From Cytophagales bacterium (lineage in GTDB: Bacteria > Bacteroidota > Bacteroidia > Cytophagales > Thermoflexibacteraceae), in assembly GCA_013298985.1 (NCBI GenBank), contig JAAFJS010000018.1, forward strand, positions 1 to 42,485: DNA of 42,485 nucleotides, in the 5' to 3' direction. A program made the translations under genes and the position numbers. Below, piece by piece: positions 1-7,948 of this stretch. Under the pieces are notes generated by a model that ran no database searches, was not told the origin of the DNA, and worked only from the letters and a program-made list of their open reading frames with translations. Each line of letters starts with the position of its first letter. The first letter of the stretch is position 1.

Positions 1-52
1 CACCAATACATCATTGCCTTCACCAAAATAATGATGTATTGGTGTTTTTTTT
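1..52 (+). terminator. Rho-independent terminator of a gene left of the window
   Basis: A perfect 15-bp stem (1-15 pairs with 30-44) with a 14-nt loop is followed by a run of eight T at 45-52. The T-run direction shows that it ends a plus-strand gene lying outside the window. It may also work for the convergent minus-strand gene at 69-269, but the bases that would follow on that strand are not visible. Confidence 0.85.
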
Positions 53-68
53 ATAAAAAAGCCTTTCC

Positions 69-269
69 TCAAACCGTCTTTTTTTTCTGAAAAGCGGTAA
101 TGATTAGCAATACAAAGATAGAGATAAAAGGAAGCAAGGCACTGATGAGCAACCATTTTTTGAAAGATTGTTTCAAAGTTGCTTGTGCATAATACGCCGC
201 AACGAGGGTGATGACCACATAGAGAAACAGGAGCATCGGGTAAATGATAATTAAACCATTGAGTACCAT
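69..269 (-). CDS. Small two-helix membrane protein, unknown function
   Basis: A 66-residue protein from the ATG at 267-269. The frame can be extended to a TTG at 318-320, giving 83 residues, but the added residues are polar and the ATG start puts the first hydrophobic segment right at the N terminus. Two clear membrane segments are visible, around residues 4-25 and 37-58, separated by a short basic turn (QSFKKW), and the protein ends in a lysine-rich tail. This suggests a hairpin inner-membrane protein with both ends in the cytoplasm. I do not recognise the family. It lies alone between a terminator and the icd terminator, with a possible promoter and palindromic operator just upstream. Short length leaves some doubt that it is translated. 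Confidence 0.5.
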   Translation of the reverse strand: MVLNGLIIIYPMLLFLYVVITLVAAYYAQATLKQSFKKWLLISALLPFISIFVLLIITAFQKKKTV

Positions 270-362
270 ATTTTTATGAGATTTAGTTTGAGATATATGA
301 AATTTAGAATCTTTTGACAAGTCAAGTTTATGCTTTCTTTGTTGTTCTTATTTTAATATACG

Positions 363-385
363 CAAAATTAGAACAAATGTTCTAA
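363..385 (-). promoter_or_regulatory. Possible promoter -7 box overlapped by a palindromic operator
   Basis: On the minus strand 370-363 reads TAATTTTG, matching the Bacteroidota -7 consensus TAnnTTTG. The perfect inverted repeat TTAGAACA-AA-TGTTCTAA (368-385) overlaps its upstream edge, where a repressor would block polymerase. No convincing -33 TTTG is seen at the usual 19-21 bp. The box points toward the small membrane protein at 69-269. AT-richness makes chance matches possible. Confidence 0.35.
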
Positions 386-409
386 TTATTCTAAAAAATC
401 ATAAAAAAT

Positions 410-442
410 AAAAATAGCAGGCTTAGGAAGACTGCTATTTTT
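410..442 (-). terminator. Terminator downstream of icd
   Basis: An 11-bp perfect stem (410-420 with 432-442, core ATAGCAG/CTGCTAT) has an 11-nt loop. A/T tracts on both sides give a T-rich tail on the minus strand. It lies 60 bp past the icd stop codon and separates icd from the small membrane gene. Confidence 0.7.
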
Positions 443-502
443 CAATACTGGTTGAACTTTCTCGTTGCGTTCTATTTATTTTCAATCCCTAAAAATACTA
501 TA

Positions 503-1945
503 TTATTGTCCTTGTGCGAGTGTGTAGCCTTTTTTGCCTTCGAACAAGCACAAGTTTTCTGTTTTAATAAAATCAAAACCTGCCTCATTTACTTTGCTCA
601 GTAATTCAATGATGTCAGTGTGCATGATTGGCTTACTGTCAGGATTCTCGAATCTACATCTCCAATGGTCAGTACAGAAGGTTTCGGGCATACCGTCTGG
701 ATATACTTTGACTCCCCTGTTGCTAATAACCACCAGTTTTAGCTTATCTGTACTGCAAAGCCTTACTTTATCGCCGAGTTCGTTGGCACTGCTTCCGTCC
801 CAGTTGAGGAATACATCTACGCCAATGGTGTCTTTGTGGTAGCGCGGGCGGCTCTTAATTTCTACTTTGATTCTCTTGCTTTCTGCGGGGTAATCGATTG
901 TTTTGAGGGTAGTTGGCTTTTGTCCGAGTCGGGCAATGACCGCTTGGGCAAATTCCTTCGTCCCTACTTTTTGGGTACTTACGCCTTCGGCAAAAACATC
1001 ATACGTATGCACGCCGTCTTCCATAGTTTTGAGCCAAGCATTATGCACCTTGCTGGCAATGTTGCCCTGCCCAATGTGGTTGAGCATCATCACGCCACCC
1101 AGCAATAAGCCCGAAGGATTGGCGAGGTTTTGCCCTGCCCTGCGTGGTGCAGAACCATGAATCGCCTCAAACATCGCGCAATGGTCGCCAATATTTGCCG
1201 AGCCTGCAAGACCCACAGAACCAGTGATTTGTGCCGCTACGTCAGAGAGAATATCGCCGTACAGATTTGGCATCACAATCATGTCAAATATTTCTGGTGT
1301 GTCTGCCAGCTTTGCCGCGCCAATATCCACAATCCAATGCTCTTTTTCTATCGTGGGGTATTCTGCGCCTATCTCATCAAAAACCTGATGGAAAAGCCCA
1401 TCAGTCATTTTCATAATATTGTCTTTGGTAAAGCAAGTTACCTTTTTGCGGTTATTTGCTATCGCATACTCAAAAGCATAACGCACGATTTTTTCGCAAC
1501 CTGGGCGAGAAATAATCTTCAAACACTGATACACTTCGCTGGTCTGGCGGTGTTCTATGCCTGCGTAAAGGTCTTCTTCGTTTTCGCGTATAATCACCAC
1601 GTCCATTACGGGATGCTTGCTTTTCACGTAAGGGTGATAAGAAACGCAAGGGCGGACGTTAGAATACAAACCAAGCGTTTTGCGCGTGGTTACGTTCAAA
1701 CTTTTGTAGCCACTACCCTGCGGTGTAGTAATCGGTGCTTTCAAAAAAACTTTGGTACGACGCAAGGACTCCCATGCAGAATCTGCGATACCTGTAGAAA
1801 CGCCCTTCAAATATACTTTTTCGCCAATCTCGATTTCTTCGATGGCAAGCTGCGCGCCCGCCGCAATCAAAATATCCAAAGTGGCTTGCATAATTTCAGG
1901 ACCAATGCCGTCCCCGTAGGCTACTGTGATGGGTGTTTTAGACAT
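503..1945 (-). CDS. icd: Isocitrate dehydrogenase, NADP-type, long form with C-terminal extension
   Basis: A 480-residue cytoplasmic enzyme that oxidatively decarboxylates isocitrate to 2-oxoglutarate in the TCA cycle. The isocitrate/isopropylmalate dehydrogenase signature NLYGDILSDVAAQITGSVG is present, as are the substrate-binding segment around SGYKSLNVTTRKTLGLYSN and the coenzyme loop EAIHGSAPRRAGQN. In this family an aspartate after HGSAP marks NAD use and a basic residue favours NADP, so the Arg-Arg pair suggests NADP; this is inference. The length fits the Thermus/Rickettsia-like subfamily, which carries a roughly 140-residue C-terminal domain absent from the E. coli enzyme. The ATG start gives the usual family N terminus (TPITVAYGDGIGPEI). 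It is monocistronic, with its own terminator at 410-442, and is divergent from the TsdA-like gene. Confidence 0.93.
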   Translation of the reverse strand: MSKTPITVAYGDGIGPEIMQATLDILIAAGAQLAIEEIEIGEKVYLKGVSTGIADSAWESLRRTKVFLKAPITTPQGSGYKSLNVTTRKTLGLYSNVRPCVSYHPYVKSKHPVMDVVIIRENEEDLYAGIEHRQTSEVYQCLKIISRPGCEKIVRYAFEYAIANNRKKVTCFTKDNIMKMTDGLFHQVFDEIGAEYPTIEKEHWIVDIGAAKLADTPEIFDMIVMPNLYGDILSDVAAQITGSVGLAGSANIGDHCAMFEAIHGSAPRRAGQNLANPSGLLLGGVMMLNHIGQGNIASKVHNAWLKTMEDGVHTYDVFAEGVSTQKVGTKEFAQAVIARLGQKPTTLKTIDYPAESKRIKVEIKSRPRYHKDTIGVDVFLNWDGSSANELGDKVRLCSTDKLKLVVISNRGVKVYPDGMPETFCTDHWRCRFENPDSKPIMHTDIIELLSKVNEAGFDFIKTENLCLFEGKKGYTLAQGQ

Positions 1946-2248
1946 AACTATTTTTTGTTGAGTTTTTTATTAAAATTGCATGAATAAGTTAAACAAGACT
2001 AAATTTATCAGTGATTTGACAATAGAAAAGGAAACGATGTTTTTTTAATTTTTACAAAAGTATTTCATTTGTTTATATTTTGTATGTTTTAGCAAAAAAA
2101 CATTAAACAAAAAACACATAAAAAGTAAACTATTGAACCTTTGAAATTGTTTAGAATAAGTCTAAATTTATTTCTTGTTTGTATAAAGTATCTTAAAAAA
2201 ACGATTACAGGCATCTTAAAAATAGCAACAAAAACTAAATCTTGATGT
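1946..2248. other. Divergent intergenic region icd / tsdA-like gene
   Basis: About 300 bp of very AT-rich DNA between two divergent genes, so it should hold both promoters. On the minus strand CAAAAGTA at 2055-2062 is the complement of a TAnnTTTG box facing icd, but without a well-spaced -33. I see no clear box for the plus-strand gene. No repeat, RNA or credible small gene was recognised. Confidence 0.5.
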
Positions 2249-3295
2249 ATGGATTCAAAAGACCATTCTTTTTCCAGTATATTTTCCAAAACCCTTTTAC
2301 AGCTTTTATTGGTGATAGGGCTTCTGATGGTCTTGATTTTGACCACGCTTGTTCCATGTTTTTTAGAAAAGATTAATTATCAATTAGTTAGCCCACGTGC
2401 AATATTACCCAATAAAGTGTTAATGTCTGCGAGCAAAGATGATTTTTGGAAAGCCCCAGACCTGAGTACACTGGAAAATCAAGCCAATAAAAATCAAATT
2501 TTGTATGGAAAAGAACTCATTGCCAATACTTCTTTTTACTTAGGCAAAAAAGGAACAGTTGCCCAAATCTCCAATGGAATGAATTGCCAAAACTGCCATT
2601 TGGAGGCAGGAACTAAGGTTTTTGGAAATAATTATGGGTCAGTTTTCGCTACTTATCCTAAGTTTAGGGCGCGGTCGGGTACGGTCGAGAATATCTACAA
2701 GCGCGTGAATGATTGCATAGAACGCAGTCTGAACGGGCAAGCCTTAGATTCGCTTTCCAAAGAAATGCAAGCCATCAAAGCCTACATCGAGTGGCTCGGC
2801 AAAGACGTTCCCAAAGGACAGAAAGCAAAAGGTGCAGGGCTGAAAGAATTGGCTTTTTTAGACCGCGCCGCAGATACATTGAAAGGAAAAATCGCTTACC
2901 AAATGCACTGCCAGCGTTGCCATCAGGCAGATGGGCAAGGGCAAGCAGACGCGCAAGCCAATACCTACATTTATCCGCCGCTTTGGGGAGAAAATAGCTA
3001 CAATATTGGTGCAGGACTCTATCGAATCTCTAATTTTGCCAAATACGTCAAATACAATATGCCGCAGGGCGTTTCGCACGAAAATCCTATTTTGACAGAT
3101 GAGGAGGCTTGGGACATTGCCGCCTACATCAATGCTCAAAGCCGCCCTCGCAAAGATTTTACCAAAGATTGGTACAAAATTGAGGCAAAGCCGTTCGACC
3201 ACCCTTTTGCGCCTTTTGCAGATAATTTTGGCGAAGCCCAGCACAAGTTTGGTCCCTTTAAACCAATATTGGAGCAGGCAAAAAAAGCAAATTAA
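2249..3295 (+). CDS. Membrane-anchored dihaem cytochrome c, TsdA (thiosulfate dehydrogenase) family
   Basis: A 348-residue protein with an N-terminal membrane segment (about residues 15-36) and two cytochrome c domains: CQNCH at 113-117 and CQRCH at 221-225. Between them lies the TsdA-type segment ending RVNDCIERSLNG. Cys156 there corresponds to the cysteine that, in characterised TsdA enzymes, is the unusual distal ligand of the active-site haem. The second domain has the family features PPLWG, YNIGAG and a Met in NMPQG (Met271) as likely haem ligand. Known relatives catalyse periplasmic interconversion of thiosulfate and tetrathionate and pass electrons to a cytochrome. The anchor replaces the cleaved signal peptide of soluble forms. 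No tsdB or sulfur genes are nearby. Its stop lies 4 bp from the stop of convergent folD. Substrate is inferred from family only. Confidence 0.82.
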   Translation: MDSKDHSFSSIFSKTLLQLLLVIGLLMVLILTTLVPCFLEKINYQLVSPRAILPNKVLMSASKDDFWKAPDLSTLENQANKNQILYGKELIANTSFYLGKKGTVAQISNGMNCQNCHLEAGTKVFGNNYGSVFATYPKFRARSGTVENIYKRVNDCIERSLNGQALDSLSKEMQAIKAYIEWLGKDVPKGQKAKGAGLKELAFLDRAADTLKGKIAYQMHCQRCHQADGQGQADAQANTYIYPPLWGENSYNIGAGLYRISNFAKYVKYNMPQGVSHENPILTDEEAWDIAAYINAQSRPRKDFTKDWYKIEAKPFDHPFAPFADNFGEAQHKFGPFKPILEQAKKAN

Positions 3296-3299
3296 GGTT

Positions 3300-4178
3300 T
3301 TAAAGTGTGTTTTTAAAGGCAAGTAAGGTATTCTTAATCAGCGAGGTAACTGTCATCAAGCCCACACCGCCAGGCACAGGGGAAATATAGCTACATTTGG
3401 GCGCAACTTCCTCGAACTTGACATCACCTTTGATGGCAAATCCCGTTTTTTTGGTGCTGTCTGGTACGCGAGTTGTGCCTACATCAATCACCACAGCGTC
3501 TTGCTTTACCATGTCGGCAGTAATAAAATCTGGCTTTCCCATTGCCACTATCAGAATATCGGCAGAAAGGCAGACCTCTTTCAAATTTTTGGTTTTGCTG
3601 TGTGTCAGCGTAACTGTACAGTTTCCAGGGTACGCATTTCTGCCCATCAGTATGCTCATAGGCAATCCAACAATGTGGCTACGCCCCACCACTACGCAGT
3701 GCTTTCCTGCTGTTTCAATCGCATATTTTTCTATCATTTGCAAAATGCCAAAAGGCGTGGCGGGGATAAAACTGGGCATATTCAGCACCATTTTACCAAT
3801 ATTGTCAGGGTGAAAACCGTCCACATCTTTTTGAGGGAGAATGGCTTTGATGACCTTTTGCTCGTCAATGTGCTTAGGCAGAGGCAACTGGACTATAAAG
3901 CCGTTCACAGACTGCTCGCGATTCAGCTTTTCGACTGTATCGAGCAGTTCCTTTTCACTCACGTTTGCGTCCAATCGAATCAAAGATGACTCCATGCCTA
4001 CTTTTTCACAGTTTTTCATCTTGCTATTCACGTAGGTTTCGCTTGCGCCGTCATTACCGACCAGAATTGCCGCCAAGTGAGGTGTTTTACCAAATTTATT
4101 TTTCAAAAGCGCAACTTCGGCAGTGATTTCTTCTAAAATCAGTGCCGAAACCCATTTACCGTCCAATAATTTCATCAT
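3300..4178 (-). CDS. folD: Bifunctional methylenetetrahydrofolate dehydrogenase / methenyltetrahydrofolate cyclohydrolase
   Basis: A 292-residue cytoplasmic enzyme of one-carbon metabolism converting 5,10-methylene-THF to 10-formyl-THF with NADP. Key family residues are present: Tyr49 and the catalytic Lys53 in the YVNSK motif, Gln97 in QLPLP, and Asp120 in KDVDGF. The Rossmann-type cofactor segment [12 protein letters not shown] and the C-terminal signature [11 protein letters not shown] are also present. Length is normal. The start is one of two adjacent ATGs (4176-4178 or 4173-4175). A small conserved hypothetical gene ends 31 bp upstream on the same strand and may share its transcript. 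The stop codon faces the TsdA-like gene with a 4-bp gap, leaving no room for a separate terminator. Confidence 0.95.
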   Translation of the reverse strand: MMKLLDGKWVSALILEEITAEVALLKNKFGKTPHLAAILVGNDGASETYVNSKMKNCEKVGMESSLIRLDANVSEKELLDTVEKLNREQSVNGFIVQLPLPKHIDEQKVIKAILPQKDVDGFHPDNIGKMVLNMPSFIPATPFGILQMIEKYAIETAGKHCVVVGRSHIVGLPMSILMGRNAYPGNCTVTLTHSKTKNLKEVCLSADILIVAMGKPDFITADMVKQDAVVIDVGTTRVPDSTKKTGFAIKGDVKFEEVAPKCSYISPVPGGVGLMTVTSLIKNTLLAFKNTL

Positions 4179-4209
4179 ATTTCGTCAAATTTGGCGCAAA
4201 TATACACAA

Positions 4210-4452
4210 TTAGGCGATACCAGTCTTGAAAAAAGCATGATAATCTTCCATAGATTGGGAAGAAGAGGTGATTTTGATGTCTTCTACTACATCATTTCGT
4301 CGGTTATAAAAAACCTCCACCAAGGCATTATTGAGCAAATACAAGCTCACTTTTGCGCCTTGCAAGGTTCTTTTGCAGAGGTAAGTTCCACCGTTCCAAA
4401 GCAACATCGCTTTATGAGAAGTCGATAGTTGCGAAAAATTTTGGTTTAACAT
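4210..4452 (-). CDS. Small conserved hypothetical protein upstream of folD
   Basis: 80 residues from the ATG at 4450-4452; a TTG four codons upstream is less likely. The protein is soluble, with no signal peptide or membrane segment. Its centre (GAKVSLYLLNNALVEVFYN then DVVEDIKI) has alternating beta-strand character and resembles short uncharacterised proteins common in Cytophagales. That resemblance is from memory of the pattern, not a search. It sits 31 bp upstream of folD on the same strand and could be co-transcribed with it. No function can be assigned. Confidence 0.6.
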   Translation of the reverse strand: MLNQNFSQLSTSHKAMLLWNGGTYLCKRTLQGAKVSLYLLNNALVEVFYNRRNDVVEDIKITSSSQSMEDYHAFFKTGIA

Positions 4453-4643
4453 GACTAAAAACAATTATAAGGTTAAAAAATAAAGTCTAAGTCATCTGAA
4501 TATTAAATGGCACGCGACAAGCAAAAAATGAGTAACTTTATCACATCTATTTTAGCATATTTTTTCAGAAAAAGGCTTTTTTGGTTATATGCTACAAATA
4601 TTCGTAAAAAAAAATGACATTAAAGAAAAATATCAGTTAAATC

Positions 4644-4781
4644 TTTATTAAAATAGTTGTGATTAGTTATAAATTATAAGTTATGAATTATGAATTAATA
4701 CAAGTAATTGATAATCAAATTTTTATGTAAATAATTATAACTTTAACTAATTTTGTGTAGCTGTTTATTTATTAAAATAGT
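4644..4781 (+). repeat. MITE-like intergenic repeat, copy A, flanked by a 14-bp direct repeat
   Basis: The core (4658-4767) resembles copies at 5583-5693 and 15359-15465. It has a head of TATGAAT units (two tandem copies, 4682-4695), a middle AT-rich part containing ATAATCAAAT, and a tail AACTAATTTTGTGTAG. It is bounded by a perfect direct repeat TTTATTAAAATAGT at 4644-4657 and 4768-4781, which looks like a target-site duplication. The tail contains TAATTTTG (4748-4755), a -7-like box facing trmN6. The rest of this ~360-bp gap (4453-4816) is plain AT-rich sequence with nothing else recognised. Confidence 0.6.
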
Positions 4782-4816
4782 CATCTTTGGAGAAACAAGT
4801 AATTTGTATATTTTTT

Positions 4817-5551
4817 ATGCCCAATACCTATTTCCAATTCAAGCAGTTTCGAATCGAGCAGGACAAATGTGCGATGAAAGTAAGCACTGATGCTTGCATT
4901 TTGGCGGCGTACATAGCCCAACGCCACGCACCTCTGGCGCAGAATATATTAGACATTGGTGCGGGAACGGGCTTGCTTTCGCTGATGCTCTCGCAGGCTA
5001 CACAAGCGCAAATCACTGCTATTGAGATAGATACAAATGCCTACGAGCAGGCGAAGGAAAATTTTGAGAAAAGTGCTTGGGCTAATCGCTTGCACGTTTT
5101 TCATCAATCTATCCAAGCCTATCATGCGCCAAATCGCTACGACCTTATCGTGTGCAATCCTCCGTTTTTTGTCAATAGCTTAAAATCTGCAAAAAAAGAA
5201 AAAATATTAGCAAGGCATACAGACAGCTTGTCTTTTGAGGATTTGCTGGAATCTGCTGAAAGATTGGCAGAGGCGCAAGCGACATTTGTAGTTTTGCTAC
5301 CTATCAAAGAATCACAACTATTTGAAAATGAAGTTAATAAAAGAAAAAATAAATTTTATATTTCAGAAAAACTATTTATTCGAGATAATCCAAGTAAATT
5401 GCCTCATAGAGTTATATTAGTTTTAAAATCGCCTGTGGAGCGGCAAATAGAGCCAACATTGACAGAGAAAATACTGTTTGTCAAGGATTTGGCTACTGAT
5501 TATACGTCAGATTTTGTAGATTTGATGAAAGCGTATTACTTACATCTCTGA
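4817..5551 (+). CDS. trmN6: tRNA1(Val) (adenine37-N6)-methyltransferase, TrmN6/YfiC family
   Basis: A 244-residue SAM-dependent methyltransferase. The family N terminus FQFKQFRIEQDKCAMKVSTD is present, followed by the SAM-binding loop DIGAGTG (46-52) and the N6-adenine catalytic motif NPPF (114-117). The ATG at 4817 is preferred over a TTG at 4787 because homologues begin with a short lead into YFQFKQF. Family members methylate A37 of tRNA-Val in E. coli; the exact tRNA here is inferred. The gene is bracketed by copies A and B of the MITE-like repeat. No co-directional partner is closely linked. Confidence 0.85.
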   Translation: MPNTYFQFKQFRIEQDKCAMKVSTDACILAAYIAQRHAPLAQNILDIGAGTGLLSLMLSQATQAQITAIEIDTNAYEQAKENFEKSAWANRLHVFHQSIQAYHAPNRYDLIVCNPPFFVNSLKSAKKEKILARHTDSLSFEDLLESAERLAEAQATFVVLLPIKESQLFENEVNKRKNKFYISEKLFIRDNPSKLPHRVILVLKSPVERQIEPTLTEKILFVKDLATDYTSDFVDLMKAYYLHL

Positions 5552-5582
5552 ATCGGAAAGTTTTTTGCTTGTAAATAATAAG

Positions 5583-5693
5583 TAAGTAGTTATGAATTAT
5601 GAATTATGAATTATGAATTATGAATTTGTTAAATTGCTAATAACCAATGTTTTATAAAAAATGCAATATAAACTAATTTAGTTTAGTTACTTA
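5583..5693 (+). repeat. MITE-like intergenic repeat, copy B, with five TATGAAT tandem units
   Basis: The ends are TAAGTAGTTA (5583-5592) and TAGTTACTTA (5684-5693), an 8/10 inverted repeat. Inside are five tandem TATGAAT units (5591-5625) and the same AT-rich middle and AACTAATTT tail as copies A and C. The last base of the element is the A of the start codon of the next gene. Its -7-like box is degenerate (TAATTTAG), unlike copies A and C. Confidence 0.65.
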
Positions 5694-6658
5694 TGAAAAT
5701 TAATACTGTACTATTATTTGTTTTTTTCGCTACTTCCGCCTTTGCTCAGGTCAAGGAAAAGCCGCCTGTGGACTTGTATTTGCAGGTAAGTGGGAGCATG
5801 AATGCCTACAAAGGCGATTTGAATCCTGCCTATCAAAAATGGTCTTCTGCCTTTCATCTTGGCGTTTTTTCTAATCGCAGTCGTTGGATAAATCCTATGG
5901 CGAGCCTTTCTTTTGGTAGCCTAACAGGGCAGAAAACAGATTATAATTACCTTGCTGCGCCACCGCGACCTAATACTTTTTTCAAAACCAATTTTGCTCA
6001 ACTCTCTGTGGGGCTTCGCCTAAACTTCATCAAATCAGACTTTTTGACCATTTATCTCAACCCCAATATTGGTGTGATGCGCTTTACGCCGCGCGATATT
6101 CGCAATCAAAAATTAGCTGACCAGCCCGAAACGAGGGCTTTGGGCGAAACTCTACCTGCGACTTCGGTAACTTTTCCCGTCAATCTGGGGGCAATGTATC
6201 GATTCAAGGCAAGTGATATAGGAATTGGCGTGGAGGTAGGGCTTTTGAACCCCATGACCAAGTATTTGGACAATATTGGCGAATATGGAAATGGCGGAAG
6301 GGACAATAGTATGCAAATCAAACTCTCTGTTTATGTGCCACTTACACGCGTAGACGCAGAGGCAGAAAGAAAAAAACAGGCAGAACGCGACGCACGCAGG
6401 GAAAAATGGCTGAAAAGTAAAGGACTGCTGAAAGAAAAATCAGCGCAAGAAAAACAGGAAACTGAAAAAGTAAAAACAGCGCAGAAAAAACTTACTCCTG
6501 CCCAGCGCAAACGCCAAAAAGCAAAGGAAAAAGCGGCTCGCGAAAAAGAAAAAAATGCCGCAAAAAAAGCGAAAGTATTGGAAAAGAAAAAAAAGGAAAG
6601 CGAGCAAAAAAAGAAAAAAGCGCAAGAGGAAAAGAATAAAAAAACAAAGGCAAATTGA
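5693..6658 (+). CDS. Outer-membrane beta-barrel protein with a long basic C-terminal tail
   Basis: 321 residues. A signal peptide (residues 1-18, ending SAFA before QVKEK) is followed by about 195 residues of alternating strands typical of a small barrel (for example NFAQLSVGLRLNFI, FPVNLGAMYRF, IGIGVEVGLL, QIKLSVYVPL). From about residue 214 to the end the protein is almost entirely Lys, Glu, Ala, Gln, Arg and Asn with heptad-like spacing. This is predicted to be one long, strongly basic helix. A barrel normally ends at its last strand, so the tail would project into the periplasm or out of the cell. The tail is encoded by a ~300-bp purine-rich, A-rich stretch (6361-6655). The family is not recognised; the N-terminal half resembles general porin-like proteins of Bacteroidota. 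Confidence 0.72.
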   Translation: MKINTVLLFVFFATSAFAQVKEKPPVDLYLQVSGSMNAYKGDLNPAYQKWSSAFHLGVFSNRSRWINPMASLSFGSLTGQKTDYNYLAAPPRPNTFFKTNFAQLSVGLRLNFIKSDFLTIYLNPNIGVMRFTPRDIRNQKLADQPETRALGETLPATSVTFPVNLGAMYRFKASDIGIGVEVGLLNPMTKYLDNIGEYGNGGRDNSMQIKLSVYVPLTRVDAEAERKKQAERDARREKWLKSKGLLKEKSAQEKQETEKVKTAQKKLTPAQRKRQKAKEKAAREKEKNAAKKAKVLEKKKKESEQKKKKAQEEKNKKTKAN

Positions 6659-6820
6659 GTGTTTTTTTTAATTGTTTTTTTAACTTAATATTTTAGACAC
6701 TAAGTTTGTAATCTATGTTGAATAATTTGCGGTCTAATGCAAAGTAATTATTTGATAGTCAATATTTTATCAATTAATCCTTCGAAGAAGTGATGCACGA
6801 AAATATTAGCTTCCCTGACT

Positions 6821-7948
6821 TTATTTGACCATCATAAAAAAACCATTGGGTTTCAACCTAAAAATGCGAGAGCCAATTTTCAGAATATCATTCGCCTGCA
6901 TAGTAGCCAAGTTATCAATGTCTTCCTCGATGGTATGAATCGAACCTTTGGTATATTTTGCCAAGTTTACGTACTGAGGATTCACGCGCCCGCCTTCTAC
7001 GCCGCAGAGAATCACGCGCACAGGTTTGGTGATTTGGGGGGTGAGTTTGATATCGCGAATGGGGCTATTGTTATCCGCAATCAACACCACTTCCTGAATG
7101 TCTTGGTACTGGTTAATGCCCGCCAGAATAGCCTCAATGTCGTTTTCTGGGACATCACCGCCACTCCCATTTTTGAGAGCCTGCGTCATCACCTCTATAA
7201 TATGGTTAATATCATTGGTTTTAGTAAAATAAATTCCACCTGTTTCCCCTATTTTTTTTTCTTTGTCTTTTTTGTCATCACCATCATTAAAGAATACAAA
7301 ATGCTTAATCACGCCATCTTTGAGGTGAAGCTTGTGCCAGTTCACGATTTGTGAAGAAAAAGGGTAAATGCTCCCCGTCCAATCACCCACGACCAATACA
7401 TTTTTCCATTTTTTCTGGTTGCGTTCCATGATTTTATAAACGACCGAATCTTTGAAAGTTCCATTGAAAACGTAGTTTCGTACTTTTTCTATTTCTCTAT
7501 CTACGGTGCTTCGCGAGGTTGTTTCCTCAGTAAATTTTACTACCACCCCATGAAACATTCTGGTTGCATGGTAATAGTTTTTGGTGTCCGTTTGCTTAAC
7601 CAGTCGCCAACTAACATCCTGTCTTTTAGCCAACTCAGGAATTAATTGTAGCATTTTTCGCACGCGGCTTGTATTGAGTTTGTCAAAGTTCTTATTTTTA
7701 GGATAATCTGTATAGACTACATCAATTTGCATAATTTTCCGATTTTGTAGGGTCGTAATCACGTGCTGGTCAGGGACTTCCTCGCTGGCAAAAGACATTT
7801 TTAGATAAACCATATTGGGGTTTTCTTGCTCCACCAAATAAGTAGAAATAAATTCTCGCTTCATTACCCTAAAAATAGAATCTGCCGCCTGCGCCCAAGC
7901 GTCTAAACTACTGGTAATGAGTAAAATAAAAAAAATAAAATATCGCAT
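6821..7948 (-). CDS. Secreted VWA-like protein, unknown function
   Basis: 375 residues with a cleavable signal peptide (about 1-20, ending AWAQ). The N-terminal part (25-180) is not recognised. The second half looks like a von Willebrand A fold: a strand NVLVVGDWTGSIYP supplying a MIDAS-like D189-x-T191-x-S193, a helix, the strand KHFVFFNDGDD, a GGD...END segment where the third metal loop should be, and the strand EVVLIADNNSP. The DxTxS form is a variant of the usual DxSxS. Such domains bind a divalent metal and a protein partner. It has no lipobox and no membrane anchor. It is alone, divergent from the ABC-F gene and convergent with the barrel gene. Confidence 0.65.
   Translation of the reverse strand: MRYFIFFILLITSSLDAWAQAADSIFRVMKREFISTYLVEQENPNMVYLKMSFASEEVPDQHVITTLQNRKIMQIDVVYTDYPKNKNFDKLNTSRVRKMLQLIPELAKRQDVSWRLVKQTDTKNYYHATRMFHGVVVKFTEETTSRSTVDREIEKVRNYVFNGTFKDSVVYKIMERNQKKWKNVLVVGDWTGSIYPFSSQIVNWHKLHLKDGVIKHFVFFNDGDDKKDKEKKIGETGGIYFTKTNDINHIIEVMTQALKNGSGGDVPENDIEAILAGINQYQDIQEVVLIADNNSPIRDIKLTPQITKPVRVILCGVEGGRVNPQYVNLAKYTKGSIHTIEEDIDNLATMQANDILKIGSRIFRLKPNGFFMMVK

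Noticed and set aside
1130-1987. 285-codon plus-strand open frame opposite icd
   Set aside because: It is fully antisense to a clear isocitrate dehydrogenase, has no family features and is low-complexity translated from the complementary strand of a conserved gene.
2089-2346. 85-codon minus-strand frame before the TsdA-like gene
   Set aside because: It overlaps the start of the clear cytochrome gene on the opposite strand and is hydrophobic only because it is antisense to the anchor region.
5591-5625. Tandem 7-bp TATGAAT units as a possible CRISPR or iteron array
   Set aside because: The units are contiguous without spacers, too short for CRISPR, and are part of a repeat found in three places; no replication gene is nearby.
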